A stretch of DNA of 64,000 nt, taken from NCBI RefSeq assembly GCF_014199955.1, contig NZ_JACHOQ010000002.1:1-64000 (forward strand). Direction: 5' to 3'. The position numbers and the translations under genes are program-made. Position 1 is the first letter of the stretch, and each line of letters begins with the position of its first letter. This stretch comes from Brevundimonas aurantiaca. GTDB lineage: Bacteria > Pseudomonadota > Alphaproteobacteria > Caulobacterales > Caulobacteraceae. Positions 19,360 to 28,456 of the stretch are shown here, in pieces. The notes below the pieces were generated by a model, which saw only the letters and a program-made list of their open reading frames with translations, had not been told where the DNA came from and did no database searches.

Positions 19360-19395
19360 AAAAAGCTAGAATTTGCGTAATAAAATTAATGCAAA
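19360..19395 (-). terminator. Possible terminator of the tRNA-Ser gene
   Basis: Read on the minus strand directly after the tRNA CCA end, an A/T-rich hairpin (arms ATTTGC...TAAT and ATTA...GCAAAT, 19371-19396, one mismatch) is followed by six bases and TTTTT (complement of 19360-19364). This matches a simple intrinsic terminator layout. Confidence 0.4.
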
Positions 19396-19485
<90 letters not shown>

Positions 19486-19511
19486 TTGCCGGATCGCCCG
19501 GTCGGGCGGAC

Positions 19512-19541
19512 GCCATAGCAGGCGAACGCCCCATTAACCAA
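19512..19541 (-). promoter_or_regulatory. Candidate promoter for tRNA-Ser
   Basis: On the minus strand TTGGTTA (19541-19535) and GCTATGGC (19519-19512) are separated by 15 bases and lie about 26 bases before the tRNA. They partly match the Caulobacter housekeeping consensus. The match is weak. Confidence 0.3.
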
Positions 19542-19595
19542 AGCGGAAATGTCTTCGGTCATCCTGTTTTTGGACGAGTGTGACGAGGCGTGCCG

Positions 19596-20384
19596 ATGCG
19601 AATTGGACAGTGGATCCGGAGCGGCCTGGTTTTGGGGCTGTTCTCGCTGCTGGCGGCCTGTTCGACATTGGGCGGCGGGCGAGGCGGCGGCGCCGCGCCG
19701 GTGGTCAAGGATCCGGCCCCGATCGTGTCGGGGACGATGCGGCCCTATCAGGTGCGCGGGCGGTGGTATACGCCCAAGGAACAGCCCGATTATGACGAGG
19801 TCGGTCTGGCCTCCTGGTACGGCGACGCCTTCAATGGGCGACCGACCTCGACCGGCGAACGGTTCGACATGCGCCAGCTGACCGCGGCGCATAAGACCCT
19901 GCCGCTGCCGGGCCTGGTGGAGGTCACCAATCTGGAGAACGGCCGGCGGATCGTGGTGCGGGTCAATGATCGCGGGCCGTTCGTCGACGGGCGAATCATC
20001 GATCTGTCGCGAGGCGCGGCGCAGGAGCTGGATCTGCTGCGACAAGGCGTGGGTCGAGTGCGGGTTCGCTATCTCGGCCGGGCGCCACGACTGGGCGGCG
20101 GCGCTGTGCTGAGGGCCGAGGCGGCGGCGCCCGCTCCATCGACGTCGGTTGAAGCCCCGGTCGGCGCGGGCGGCGGCTTCTGGGTCCAGGCCGGGGCGTT
20201 CAGGGATCAGAACAGCGCGAGACGGATCGCGCGGAGGCTGGGCGAGCGCGCGACCGTGGACGAGACCGGCGGACTGTACCGCGTTCTGGTCGGTCCCTGG
20301 GGCGACGCCAATGCGGCCGAGACCGCGCGACAGGCGGTCGTGGCGCGCGGATATGCGGACGCTCTGTTGATATCCGGCGGCTAA
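19596..20384 (+). CDS. rlpA: RlpA-family septal lytic transglycosylase lipoprotein
   Basis: 262 residues from ATG 19596 (GACGAGG lies 7-8 nt upstream; the GTG at 19590 is less likely). A lipoprotein signal ends in the lipobox LLAAC. The double-psi beta-barrel domain (about 60-165) carries [19 protein letters not shown] and VNDRGPF with the conserved aspartate. A C-terminal SPOR domain (about 190-262, [10 protein letters not shown]...LYRVLVGPW) targets denuded septal glycan. The enzyme cleaves peptide-free glycan strands at division sites. It is 39 bp from tmk and probably starts this operon. Confidence 0.92.
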   Translation: MRIGQWIRSGLVLGLFSLLAACSTLGGGRGGGAAPVVKDPAPIVSGTMRPYQVRGRWYTPKEQPDYDEVGLASWYGDAFNGRPTSTGERFDMRQLTAAHKTLPLPGLVEVTNLENGRRIVVRVNDRGPFVDGRIIDLSRGAAQELDLLRQGVGRVRVRYLGRAPRLGGGAVLRAEAAAPAPSTSVEAPVGAGGGFWVQAGAFRDQNSARRIARRLGERATVDETGGLYRVLVGPWGDANAAETARQAVVARGYADALLISGG

Positions 20385-20422
20385 GGCTTGCCTCCCGCGC
20401 TGCGGACGCCATTAGTGCGCCC

Positions 20423-21055
20423 GTGACCCGTGGGAAATTCATCAGCTTCGAAGGCGGAGAAGGCTCCGGCAAGTCGACTCAGGTCGGGCGGCTGGTCGAG
20501 CGGCTGCAGCCCGTTCTGGGCGACCGCCAGGCGGTCCGCACGCGCGAGCCGGGCGGATCGAAGGGGGCGGAGGTGATCCGCAACCTCGTCGTGGCCACCG
20601 ACGCCGAGCCCTGGTCGGCCATGACCGAGACCCTGCTGATGTACGCCGCGCGCTCGGATCACCTGGAGCGGACCATTCGGCCGGCGCTGGCGGCGGGCGA
20701 CTGGGTGGTGTGCGACCGGTTCGCCGACAGCAGTCGAGCCTATCAGGGCGCGGGCGGGGGCGTCGCCCAGAGCTTTATCGAACAGATCGATGCGGGCGTG
20801 GTCGGAGACGATCAGCCGGATCTGACCCTGGTGTTCGACCTGCCGGTCGAGGTGGGGCTGGAGCGGGCGTTCGGGCGCGGCCTGTTCGAGACGCGGTTCG
20901 AGTCCAAGGGGTTGGAGTTTCATCAGCGGCTGCGCGAGGGCTTTCTGCGCATCGTCGAGGCCAACCCTAATCGGTGCGTGCTGATCGACGCCGTGGGGTC
21001 GCCGGACGAGGTCGAGGCGCGCGTTTGGCGGGCGGTTCAGGACCGGCTGCTGTGA
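20423..21055 (+). CDS. tmk: Thymidylate kinase
   Basis: 210 residues, GTG start. P-loop FEGGEGSGKST at residues 8-18, the DRF-type motif in VVCDRFADSSRAYQG, and a lid region around GLFETRFES. It phosphorylates dTMP to dTDP in the cytoplasm. The length is typical. The stop overlaps the GTG start of holB, the usual tmk-holB-tatD coupling. Confidence 0.96.
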   Translation: MTRGKFISFEGGEGSGKSTQVGRLVERLQPVLGDRQAVRTREPGGSKGAEVIRNLVVATDAEPWSAMTETLLMYAARSDHLERTIRPALAAGDWVVCDRFADSSRAYQGAGGGVAQSFIEQIDAGVVGDDQPDLTLVFDLPVEVGLERAFGRGLFETRFESKGLEFHQRLREGFLRIVEANPNRCVLIDAVGSPDEVEARVWRAVQDRLL

Positions 21056-22044
21056 GCGAGGACCATCCGCGCGACCGGTTCGACCTGGTCCCTGATGCGG
21101 CGGCGGAAACGGCCTTTCTGGACGCCTGGGAGCGGGGGCGGCTGCATCACGCCTGGCTGCTGTGCGGGGTCGAGGGGACCGGCAAGGCGACCTTCGCCTA
21201 TCGCGCGGCGCGGCGGCTGCTGGGGGCGGGGGCCGATCCGGCGCGGGGGCCGCTGGGGGCGCGGCGCGACGATCCGGTCAGCCGGCTGATCTCGGCCCAG
21301 TCCCATCCCGACCTGCTGGTGCTGGAACGGCTGGTGGAGGGCGGCAAGACCAAGAAGTCGATCTCGGTCGATCAGTCGCGCGACCTGCCCGAGTTCTTTT
21401 CCAAGAGCCCTTCCCAGGCCCAGCACCGGGTGGCGATCATCGATGCGGCCGACGACCTGAACATCAATGCGGCCAACGCCTTGCTGAAGGTTCTGGAGGA
21501 GCCGCCCGAGCGGGGGGTGCTGTTCCTGGTGACCCATGCGCCGGGGCGGCTGCTGGCCACGATCCGGTCGCGCTGCCGGCGGCTGAGCTTCCCCATCTGG
21601 ACGCCGGAGCGGCTGGAGACCCTGGTGCGGAACCGGACGGGGGCGGAGCCGGAGGAGGCCGAACATGCGGCGGCCATGGCGGGCGGATCGCCGGGCGCGG
21701 CCCTGGCCCTGGCGTCGGGGGCGACCTTCGAGATGGACCAGTTGGCGCGGCGCTGGGTCGAGGGGGATGTGGACCGGGCCGAGGCCCTGGCCATAGCCGA
21801 CAAGTTTCGGGGCGCGGAAGGGCAGGAGCGGTTCGACATCCTGATGGACCGGCTGATCGCGGCGGTGCGGATGCGGGCCCTGAACAGTGCGCCCGGCTTC
21901 GGCAACCGTTGGGCCGAGCTGTGGGAGCGGCTGCAGCCGTTGCCGGAGCGGGCGGCCGGGCTGAACCTGGACCGGGGCGATGTCCTGGCCGGGGCGCTGG
22001 CCGACCTGAAACGGGTTCAGGCGCAAGAGGAACGGAGAGGCTGA
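21052..22044 (+). CDS. holB: DNA polymerase III delta-prime subunit
   Basis: 330 residues from GTG 21052, in the TGTGA overlap with tmk; the same frame is open further upstream but lies inside tmk. It has a clamp-loader AAA+ fold: HAWLLCGVEGTGKATFAYRAAR (modified Walker A), VAIIDAADDLNINAANALLKVLEEPP (Walker B region) and the SRC motif in IRSRCRRLSF. It lacks the zinc-binding cysteines common in other delta-prime and gamma/tau subunits. It works in loading the sliding clamp. The stop overlaps the ATG of tatD. Confidence 0.93.
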   Translation: MSEDHPRDRFDLVPDAAAETAFLDAWERGRLHHAWLLCGVEGTGKATFAYRAARRLLGAGADPARGPLGARRDDPVSRLISAQSHPDLLVLERLVEGGKTKKSISVDQSRDLPEFFSKSPSQAQHRVAIIDAADDLNINAANALLKVLEEPPERGVLFLVTHAPGRLLATIRSRCRRLSFPIWTPERLETLVRNRTGAEPEEAEHAAAMAGGSPGAALALASGATFEMDQLARRWVEGDVDRAEALAIADKFRGAEGQERFDILMDRLIAAVRMRALNSAPGFGNRWAELWERLQPLPERAAGLNLDRGDVLAGALADLKRVQAQEERRG

Positions 22045-22826
22045 TGCTGATCGACAGCCATGTGAACCTGCACGCCCCCCAGTTCGACGAAGACCGGGAC
22101 GCGGTGATCGCCCGGGCGCGCGAGGCCGGGGTCGCTCTGATGGTCGAGATCTCCGACAAGCTGACCACCTTTGAAGCGACCCACGGGATCGCCATGGCCA
22201 ACGACGACATCTGGTGCACGGTCGGGGTCCATCCGCACGAGGCCAAGGACGCGGCGGAACTGACGGCGGCGACCCTGGTGGAGCTGGCGCAGCGGCCCAA
22301 GGTGGTGGGGATCGGGGAGTGCGGGCTGGACTTCCACTATGACTTCAGCCCGCGCGAGATCCAGGCGGCGGTGTTCCGCCAGCATGTGGCTGCAGCGCGC
22401 GAGACCGGTCTGCCGCTGGTGATCCACACCCGCGAGGCGGACGCGGTCATGGGGGCGATCCTGAAGGAGGAGCACGCCGCCGGCCCGTTCAAGATGCTGA
22501 TGCACTGCTACACCAGCGGTGCGGAACTGGCAGGAATCGCAGCGGAACTGGGGGCCTGGTTCTCGGTCTCGGGAATCGCCACCTTCAAGGCGGCCGAGGA
22601 TGTGCGGGCGGTGATCCGGGACATGCCGGCCGACCGTATAATCGTCGAGACCGACTGCCCCTATCTGGCGCCCATCCCGCATCGGGGGCGGCGCAACGAG
22701 CCGGCCTATATCCGCCATGTGCTGGACAAGCTGGCCGAGATCCGGGGCTGGAGCGCCGAGGAGGCGGACCAGAGAACCACCGAGGCCTTCTTCGGCCTCT
22801 TTGACCGGATACCGAGATCGGCATGA
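22044..22826 (+). CDS. tatD: TatD-family metal-dependent deoxyribonuclease/hydrolase
   Basis: 260 residues from ATG 22044, overlapping the holB stop. TatD motifs present: GIGECGLDFHYD, LPLVIHTREAD, MLMHCYTSG and VETDCPYLAPIPHRGRRNEP. The N-terminal metal motif is altered: the expected DxHxH reads DSHVNLH, so the second histidine of HxH is asparagine (residue 8), with another histidine at residue 10. Family members are 3'-5' DNases or D-aminoacyl-tRNA-linked hydrolases. The operon with tmk and holB is classical. The stop overlaps the next ATG. Confidence 0.92.
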   Translation: MLIDSHVNLHAPQFDEDRDAVIARAREAGVALMVEISDKLTTFEATHGIAMANDDIWCTVGVHPHEAKDAAELTAATLVELAQRPKVVGIGECGLDFHYDFSPREIQAAVFRQHVAAARETGLPLVIHTREADAVMGAILKEEHAAGPFKMLMHCYTSGAELAGIAAELGAWFSVSGIATFKAAEDVRAVIRDMPADRIIVETDCPYLAPIPHRGRRNEPAYIRHVLDKLAEIRGWSAEEADQRTTEAFFGLFDRIPRSA

Positions 22827-23617
22827 GCTTCGAAGTCGTCATCCTGGGCAGCGGATCCTCGGGCGGGGTGCCGCGGGGCGACGGCGACTGGGGCGTGTGC
22901 GACCCGGCCGAGCCGAGGAACCGGCGGACGCGCTGCTCGATGCTGGCGCGGAAGACCGGGCCGGAGGGGACGACCAACATCCTGATCGACACCTCGCCCG
23001 ACCTGCGCGAACAGATGCTGGCCAGCGGGACCCGGCATGTGGACGCCGTCCTCTATACCCACGACCATGCGGACCAGACCCACGGGATCGACGACCTGCG
23101 GACCTTCGCCGCGCGGGCGCGCAAGCGGATTCCGGCCTGGATGGACGAGGCGACCCTGACGTCTCTGGCGCACCGGTTCGACTATATTTTCGAGAGCAAG
23201 TTCGGTTACACGCCGCTGCTGGAAGCTCGCCCCATCCCGCCGCACGGGACAAGCTGGTCGGTGGATGGGCCGGGGGGCGCGATCCCGGTCGTGACCTTCG
23301 ACCAGGGGCACGGGCCGATCCGGTCGGTCGGCTATCGGCTGGGCGACATGGCCTATTCCAGCGACGTCTCGGACCTGGACGAGGCGGCGATCCGCGCGGT
23401 GGCGGGGTGCCAGGTCTGGATCGTCGACGCCCTGCGCTACACCCCCCATCCGACCCACGCCCATCTGGACCGGGCGCTGGAATGGATTGCGGCGGCGGAC
23501 GTCGAGCGGGCGGTGCTGACGAACCTGCATATCGACATGGATTACAAGGAACTGTCGGCGATCGTTCCGGCCAATGTCGAGGTCGGGTTCGACGGCTGGA
23601 CCTGCATGATCGGCTGA
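22823..23617 (+). CDS. MBL-fold metallohydrolase (PhnP/RNase Z-like)
   Basis: 264 residues, ATGA overlap with tatD. The N-terminus has the GSGSSGGVPR turn of the PhnP-like group, then a region with spaced cysteines (GVCDPAEP, RRTRCSM). The metal motif is THDHADQTHG, with the usual HxHxDH aspartate followed by Gln instead of His. Later metal ligands are in FDQGHGP, AYSSDVSDLDE and THAHLD. PhnP-type enzymes hydrolyse cyclic phosphodiesters; the substrate here is unknown. It is the last gene of the tmk operon, followed by a repeat-rich gap. Confidence 0.82.
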   Translation: MSFEVVILGSGSSGGVPRGDGDWGVCDPAEPRNRRTRCSMLARKTGPEGTTNILIDTSPDLREQMLASGTRHVDAVLYTHDHADQTHGIDDLRTFAARARKRIPAWMDEATLTSLAHRFDYIFESKFGYTPLLEARPIPPHGTSWSVDGPGGAIPVVTFDQGHGPIRSVGYRLGDMAYSSDVSDLDEAAIRAVAGCQVWIVDALRYTPHPTHAHLDRALEWIAAADVERAVLTNLHIDMDYKELSAIVPANVEVGFDGWTCMIG

Positions 23618-23717
23618 GTTTTTGGCAAGGTTCCGCTGGAAAGCGGACGTTTGGGACATCTGTTCGGGGTGAAAGGCGGAACTTGCCGATAGAGGCGGTT
23701 TCAGCGACGTTCGGTGT

Positions 23718-24404
23718 ATGATCGCGACTCCCGCCCCATTGACGACGCTCGGGTTAGCTGGCGATGGCGATGACCTCGACGTGCTGGTCGCGATTGAACG
23801 GTCGTTTGGCCTTTCTTTCAAGGACGAGGAAACTTCTTCCTGGGAGACCGTAGGCGACTTTTACGAAGCCGTTCTGAGCAAGCTCGCCACGACGGTGATA
23901 CAAGGCAAGTGCTCGACTTCGATGGCGTTCTATGACGTGCGGCGGTTTCTACGGAGCAGGGGAAGCGCCGGTGTTATTCGCCCATCGACAAAGCTCCGGG
24001 ACCTAACGCGAATACGTCAGGCTGCCGTGCTGAAGGCTTTGGCCCAAGAGACGGAAACGGCGCCTGTTCCTCTGACCTTGGGGGGGAAGACTTTTTTGGG
24101 GATCGCGCTGCTGATATTCGGCATTGCTGGCCTTCTAGCCTCTCATTCCCCGATCATGGCTGTTCTTTCGGCCATGGGAATTGTTGCGGGCTGGGTTGTC
24201 GTGCGCTCTGGTGTCGCATCATTCGGAACGATGTCCGTTGGCGATCTTTCGACGGGAATCGCGCTGTCCAACTTTGCCGTTTTCGCCGCAAAGGGCGCTG
24301 ACGCTCGGCCGACGACAGTCTGGCGGATATTTCGAGATTTGCTAGCGCGGGAAGCTGGCGTTCGTCCGGAGTTGATTTCCCGCCAGACAAGGTTGTTGGC
24401 GTAG
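23718..24404 (+). CDS. Unrecognised membrane protein with acyl-carrier-protein-like segments
   Basis: 228 residues. The N-terminal stretch (about 18-57: DDLDVLVAIERSFGLSF...TVGDFYEAVLSKL) has the helix pattern of an acyl carrier protein, but the DSL serine for phosphopantetheine is not where it should be. A second similar motif follows (about 69-96, DVRRFLRSRG...IRPSTKLRDL). Two membrane helices (about 124-142 and 144-165) come next, and a third ACP-like piece closes the protein (about 198-226, TVWRIFRDLLAREAGVRPELI). I do not recognise a named family. The GC content is a little lower than its neighbours. It stands alone between the MBL gene and a convergent FAD protein. Confidence 0.65.
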   Translation: MIATPAPLTTLGLAGDGDDLDVLVAIERSFGLSFKDEETSSWETVGDFYEAVLSKLATTVIQGKCSTSMAFYDVRRFLRSRGSAGVIRPSTKLRDLTRIRQAAVLKALAQETETAPVPLTLGGKTFLGIALLIFGIAGLLASHSPIMAVLSAMGIVAGWVVVRSGVASFGTMSVGDLSTGIALSNFAVFAAKGADARPTTVWRIFRDLLAREAGVRPELISRQTRLLA

Positions 24405-24533
24405 CGCCGAGCAGACCATCCGAACGTCGCATATGGGGCGGGAACCGTCTTAGGCTAGCGGCCAGAAAGCCGATCAGCCCCCTCTGACGAGGGCCGGATT
24501 GTCGCACGATCGCAGCGATGCGCCACCTTTTGT

Positions 24534-26147
24534 CTACGCCGTCCCCTCCGCGACCATCGACCGGGCGACGGCTTCGGCGACCTTGATGCCGTCGACGGCG
24601 GCCGAAAGGATGCCGCCGGCGTAGCCGGCGCCTTCGCCGGCAGGGAAGAGGCCGCGCACGTTCAGGCTCTGGAAGTCGGCGCCGCGGGTCATTCGGATCG
24701 GGGATGAACTGCGGGTTTCGACGCCCGTCAGAACCGCCTGGGCGTCGTCGTAGCGGGCGATCTTGCGGCCGAAGACGGGCAGGGCCTCGCGCATGGCGGC
24801 GATCACATAGTCGGGCATCAGGGGCGCCAGGTCGGTCGGGCGCACGCCCGGTTTATAGCTGGGGACGACCTCGCCCAGCGTGGTCGAGGGGCGGCCCGCC
24901 AGGAAGTCGCCGACCAGCTGGCCCGGCGCGAAATAGTCGCCGCCGCCGGCCGCATAGGCGCGGGTCTCCAGATCCCGTTGCAGTTCGATGCCCGCCAGCG
25001 GATGGTCGCTGGGATAATCCTCGGGCGAGATGCCGACCACGAAGCCGGAGTTGGCGTTGCGCTCGTTGCGCGAATACTGGCTCATGCCGTTGGTCACGAC
25101 TCGGCCTGGCTCGCTGGTGGCCGCGACCACCGTGCCGCCCGGGCACATGCAGAAGCTGTAGACGGTGCGGCCATTCGAGCAATGGTGCGAAAGCGAATAG
25201 GCCGCCGCGCCCAGGTCAGGGTGGCCGGCGCAGGGGCCGAACATGGCCTTGTCGATCCACGACTGCGGATGCTCGATGCGAAAGCCGATCGAGAACGGCT
25301 TGGCCTCGATATGGACGCCGCGCTCGTAGAGGGTCTGGAAGGTGTCGCGCGACGAGTGGCCGATGGCGAAGACCACGTGATCGGCCTCCAGCGTCTCGCC
25401 AGTGTGCAGGCGCACGCCCCGAAGGACGCCCTTGTCGAGATCGATGTCCGTGACCCGGTGCTCGAAGCGGTATTCGCCGCCCAGCTTTTCGATCTTCTCG
25501 CGCATGGCCTCGACCATGGTCACCAGGCGGAAGGTGCCGATGTGCGGGTGGGCCTCGGTCAGGATTTCCTCCGGCGCCCCGGCTGCGACGAATTCGGTCA
25601 ACACCTTGCGGGCCAGGAAACGCGGATCCTTGATCTGGCTGTAGAGCTTGCCGTCGGAGAAGGTGCCCGCGCCGCCCTCGCCGAACTGCACGTTGGATTC
25701 CGGGTCCAACTTGCTGCTCCGCCACAGGCCCCAGGTGTCCTTGGTCCGCTGCCGAACCACCTTGCCGCGGTCGAGGATGATCGGCTTGAACCCCATCTCG
25801 GCCAGGATCAGCCCGGCGAACAGGCCGCACGGCCCGGCCCCGATCACGACCGGCCGAAGGCGCTCGGTGCTGGGGGCGACGGCGACCGGGCGATAGGCGA
25901 CGTCCGGCGTCGGCGCCACGTGCACGTCGTCTGCAAGGCGGGCCAGCACCGCCGCTTCATCCCTCACCTCGACGTCGAGGATGTAGACTTTCAGAATCGC
26001 GGATTTCCGGCGGGCGTCGTGCGCCCGCTTCCATATCGACCAGGAGACAAGATCGTGCGGCGGCACGCCCAGCCGGGCGGCGATCGCGGCGGGCAAGGCC
26101 TCCGGCGGGTGGTCGAGGGGCAGTTTGAGTTCTGACAGGCGCAACAT
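24534..26147 (-). CDS. FAD-dependent oxidoreductase (uncharacterised YdcH/HI0933-like dehydrogenase)
   Basis: 537 residues. An N-terminal domain (1-90) with SWSIWKRAHDARRKS precedes the Rossmann motif VVIGAGPCGLFAGLILAEMGF at about residue 100. The FAD-protein region continues with NVQFGEGGAGTFSDGKLYSQ. Cysteines in VYSFCMCPGG and the C-terminal GLFPAGEGAGYAGGILSAAVDGI complete the picture. The family is widespread and often annotated as NAD(P)/FAD-dependent dehydrogenase, with substrate unknown. It transcribes toward the ACP-like gene, and the next gene upstream is recG, in the same direction, about 77 bp away at its stop. Confidence 0.8.
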   Translation of the reverse strand: MLRLSELKLPLDHPPEALPAAIAARLGVPPHDLVSWSIWKRAHDARRKSAILKVYILDVEVRDEAAVLARLADDVHVAPTPDVAYRPVAVAPSTERLRPVVIGAGPCGLFAGLILAEMGFKPIILDRGKVVRQRTKDTWGLWRSSKLDPESNVQFGEGGAGTFSDGKLYSQIKDPRFLARKVLTEFVAAGAPEEILTEAHPHIGTFRLVTMVEAMREKIEKLGGEYRFEHRVTDIDLDKGVLRGVRLHTGETLEADHVVFAIGHSSRDTFQTLYERGVHIEAKPFSIGFRIEHPQSWIDKAMFGPCAGHPDLGAAAYSLSHHCSNGRTVYSFCMCPGGTVVAATSEPGRVVTNGMSQYSRNERNANSGFVVGISPEDYPSDHPLAGIELQRDLETRAYAAGGGDYFAPGQLVGDFLAGRPSTTLGEVVPSYKPGVRPTDLAPLMPDYVIAAMREALPVFGRKIARYDDAQAVLTGVETRSSSPIRMTRGADFQSLNVRGLFPAGEGAGYAGGILSAAVDGIKVAEAVARSMVAEGTA

Positions 26148-26224
26148 CCGGGGCGTTCTAGCCGGTCGAGTCTTTGGATCCTAGGCGCAAGGTCCAGGAT
26201 CACGGACGTGGGCGCGGCGCCCCT

Positions 26225-28312
26225 TCAATCCGACCCCGCCTTATGCCCCTTCCAGTCGAACAACTCCTCCAGTACCTGAACCGCCTGACCGCGTTCGGAG
26301 GTCAGGTCGGGGTCGCGGTTCAGGATCAGGCGGGCGTCGTCGGCGGCGGCCAGCATCAGGGCGCGGTGGCGGATCGGGTCAGCGAAGCGGTAGGCGGGGA
26401 AGCCGCTCTGTTTCAGGCCCAGGGGGTCGCCGCCGCCGCGCAGGCGGAAGTCTTCCTCGGCGATGACGAAGCCGTCCTCGGTGCGGCGCAGGGTTTCGAG
26501 CCGTTCCTTGGCGGTTTCGCCGAGGGCGCCGTCCTGGCCGCCGTACAGCAGGATGCAGGAGCTGGCCTTTGCGCCGCGGCCGACGCGACCGCGCAGCTGG
26601 TGCAGCTGGGCCAGACCGAAGCGGTCGGCGTGTTCGATGACCATGATGGAGGCCTTGGGCACATCCACCCCGACCTCGACCACGGTGGTGGCGACCAGCA
26701 GGGGAATGCGGCCGTCGGCGAAGTCGGCCATGACGGATTCGCGTTCGGCGCCGGGCATCTGGCCGTGGGCCAGGCCGACCTCGACGCCCAGCAGGCGGCG
26801 CAGGTCGTCGGCGCGGTCGACGGCGGCGGCGAGATCGATGGCTTCGGATTCGGCGACCAGGGGGCAGATCCAGTAGGCCTGGGCGCCGGCGTCCAGCGCC
26901 GTCTTCAACCGGGCGGCGACCTCGCCGATGCGGGCCAGGGGGACGACGGCGGTGGTGACGGGGGTGCGGCCCGGCGGCTTCTCCATCAGACGGCTGACTT
27001 CCAGCTCGCCGTATTGGGTCAGCTCCAGGGTGCGGGGGATGGGGGTGGCCGACATGGTGAGCAGGTGGACGGCGCCCAGACGCGGGTCGCCCTTGGCCTG
27101 AAGCCGCTGGCGCTCGCTGACGCCGAACCGGTGCTGCTCGTCGATGACGGCCAGGGCCAGGCGGTCGAAGCGGACGGCGTCCTGGAACAGGGCGTGGGTG
27201 CCGATGGCGACCTGGGCGTGACCGGAGGCCAGGGCGGCCAGCTTCTCGCGCCTCTGGCCGTTCGCATCCCGGCCGGTGAGCAGGACGGAGGCGACGCCGG
27301 CCGCCTCCAGCAGGGGGCCGAGTTTTTCGTAATGCTGGCGGGCCAGGATTTCGGTCGGGGCCATCAGGGCGGACTGGAAGCCGCTGGAGGCCGCGTCGGC
27401 CAGGGCCAGGGCGGCGACGGCGGTCTTGCCCGAGCCGACGTCGCCCTGAAGCAACCGGCCCATCTGTTTGCCGGAGGCCAGGTCGCGGCGGATTTCGGCG
27501 ACGGCTTGGGCCTGGGCGTTGGTCAAGGTGAAGGGCAGGGCCTGGAGCAGGCAGTCGGAGGCGGCGCCGGGTGCGATGACGGGGGCGGGCTTGATCTCGC
27601 GGGCGCGGCGACGGCGGGCCAGGGCCAGCTGGTGGGCCAGGAATTCGTCATAGGCCAGGCGCCGGCGGGCCGGGGCGTCGGGCGACAGGTCGGGCTCGCC
27701 CGCCGGGGCGTGCAGGGCGTCCAGGGCGGCGCGCCAGCCTAGCCAGTTCTGCTTCTTCAGCCAGGCGGGGTCCTGCCATTCCGGCAGGTCGGGGGCGGCG
27801 GGCAGGGCGGCCTGGACCAGTTTGCGCAGCTGGCGCGAGGTCAAGCCTTGCGTCGCCGGATAGACGGGTTCGGAGGCCGGGATGTCGGCGGCCTTGTCGG
27901 GCGTGACGATGTCCGGATGGACGATCTGGACCTCGCCGTTGAACCGCTCGACCTTGCCCGAGACCAGCCGGGTCTCGCCGCGCGGCAGCAGCCGGTCGAT
28001 ATGCTGGGGCGAGCCTCCGAACCAGACCAGGTGGACGAAGCCGGTCGGGTCGCTGGCGCGGACCTTCAGCGGGGCGCCGGGGCGGCTGGGGACGAACAGG
28101 CGGTCGATGACGATCTCGAAGATGCCGACCTCGCCGTCCACGGCGGTCGCCGCCTGCATGGGCCGGCGCAAGATGACGCCCGAGGGGCTGAGGAAGACCA
28201 GATCGCGCACCAGCGGCCCCGCCACCTTCTGCACCAGGGGCAGGATGCGGGGGCCCACGCCCTTCAGGCTGGAAACCTCGGCGAACAGGGGGAAAAGAAT
28301 CTGCGGACGCAT
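26225..28312 (-). CDS. recG: ATP-dependent DNA helicase RecG
   Basis: About 695 residues from ATG 28312 (an ATG four codons upstream is also possible). It has an N-terminal wedge/OB domain, then superfamily 2 helicase motifs: LLQGDVGSGKTAVAALALADA (Walker A), AVIDEQHRFGVSERQ (DEQH), TMSATPIPRTLELT, and C-terminal motifs VVEVGVDVPKAS and QLHQLRGRVGRG. RecG remodels stalled forks and Holliday junctions. The length is typical. It is divergent from sdhE, and the short space between them holds both starts. Confidence 0.95.
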   Translation of the reverse strand: MRPQILFPLFAEVSSLKGVGPRILPLVQKVAGPLVRDLVFLSPSGVILRRPMQAATAVDGEVGIFEIVIDRLFVPSRPGAPLKVRASDPTGFVHLVWFGGSPQHIDRLLPRGETRLVSGKVERFNGEVQIVHPDIVTPDKAADIPASEPVYPATQGLTSRQLRKLVQAALPAAPDLPEWQDPAWLKKQNWLGWRAALDALHAPAGEPDLSPDAPARRRLAYDEFLAHQLALARRRRAREIKPAPVIAPGAASDCLLQALPFTLTNAQAQAVAEIRRDLASGKQMGRLLQGDVGSGKTAVAALALADAASSGFQSALMAPTEILARQHYEKLGPLLEAAGVASVLLTGRDANGQRREKLAALASGHAQVAIGTHALFQDAVRFDRLALAVIDEQHRFGVSERQRLQAKGDPRLGAVHLLTMSATPIPRTLELTQYGELEVSRLMEKPPGRTPVTTAVVPLARIGEVAARLKTALDAGAQAYWICPLVAESEAIDLAAAVDRADDLRRLLGVEVGLAHGQMPGAERESVMADFADGRIPLLVATTVVEVGVDVPKASIMVIEHADRFGLAQLHQLRGRVGRGAKASSCILLYGGQDGALGETAKERLETLRRTEDGFVIAEEDFRLRGGGDPLGLKQSGFPAYRFADPIRHRALMLAAADDARLILNRDPDLTSERGQAVQVLEELFDWKGHKAGSD

Positions 28313-28456
28313 CGCCGTGAACATAGCGTGACCATGACGGGTGGCGAAGTCCGTTCAGGAACGCTATCTGCGCTTCTTCCATTTGAGGACGCTAACGCTC
28401 GCCACGCGGTGGCTCGCTGCTTGAGCGTCCTTCAACTTTGCCGGGCAAGGATTCTT

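Noticed and set aside
16270..19395. Duplicated tRNA 3' end (att site) near the relic
   Set aside because: By eye I found no copy of the tRNA-Ser 3' segment near 16.3 kb or inside the relic; a computed search would be needed to exclude a diverged one.
23718..24404. Functional acyl carrier protein
   Set aside because: The DSL serine motif required for phosphopantetheine is not present in any of the ACP-like segments.
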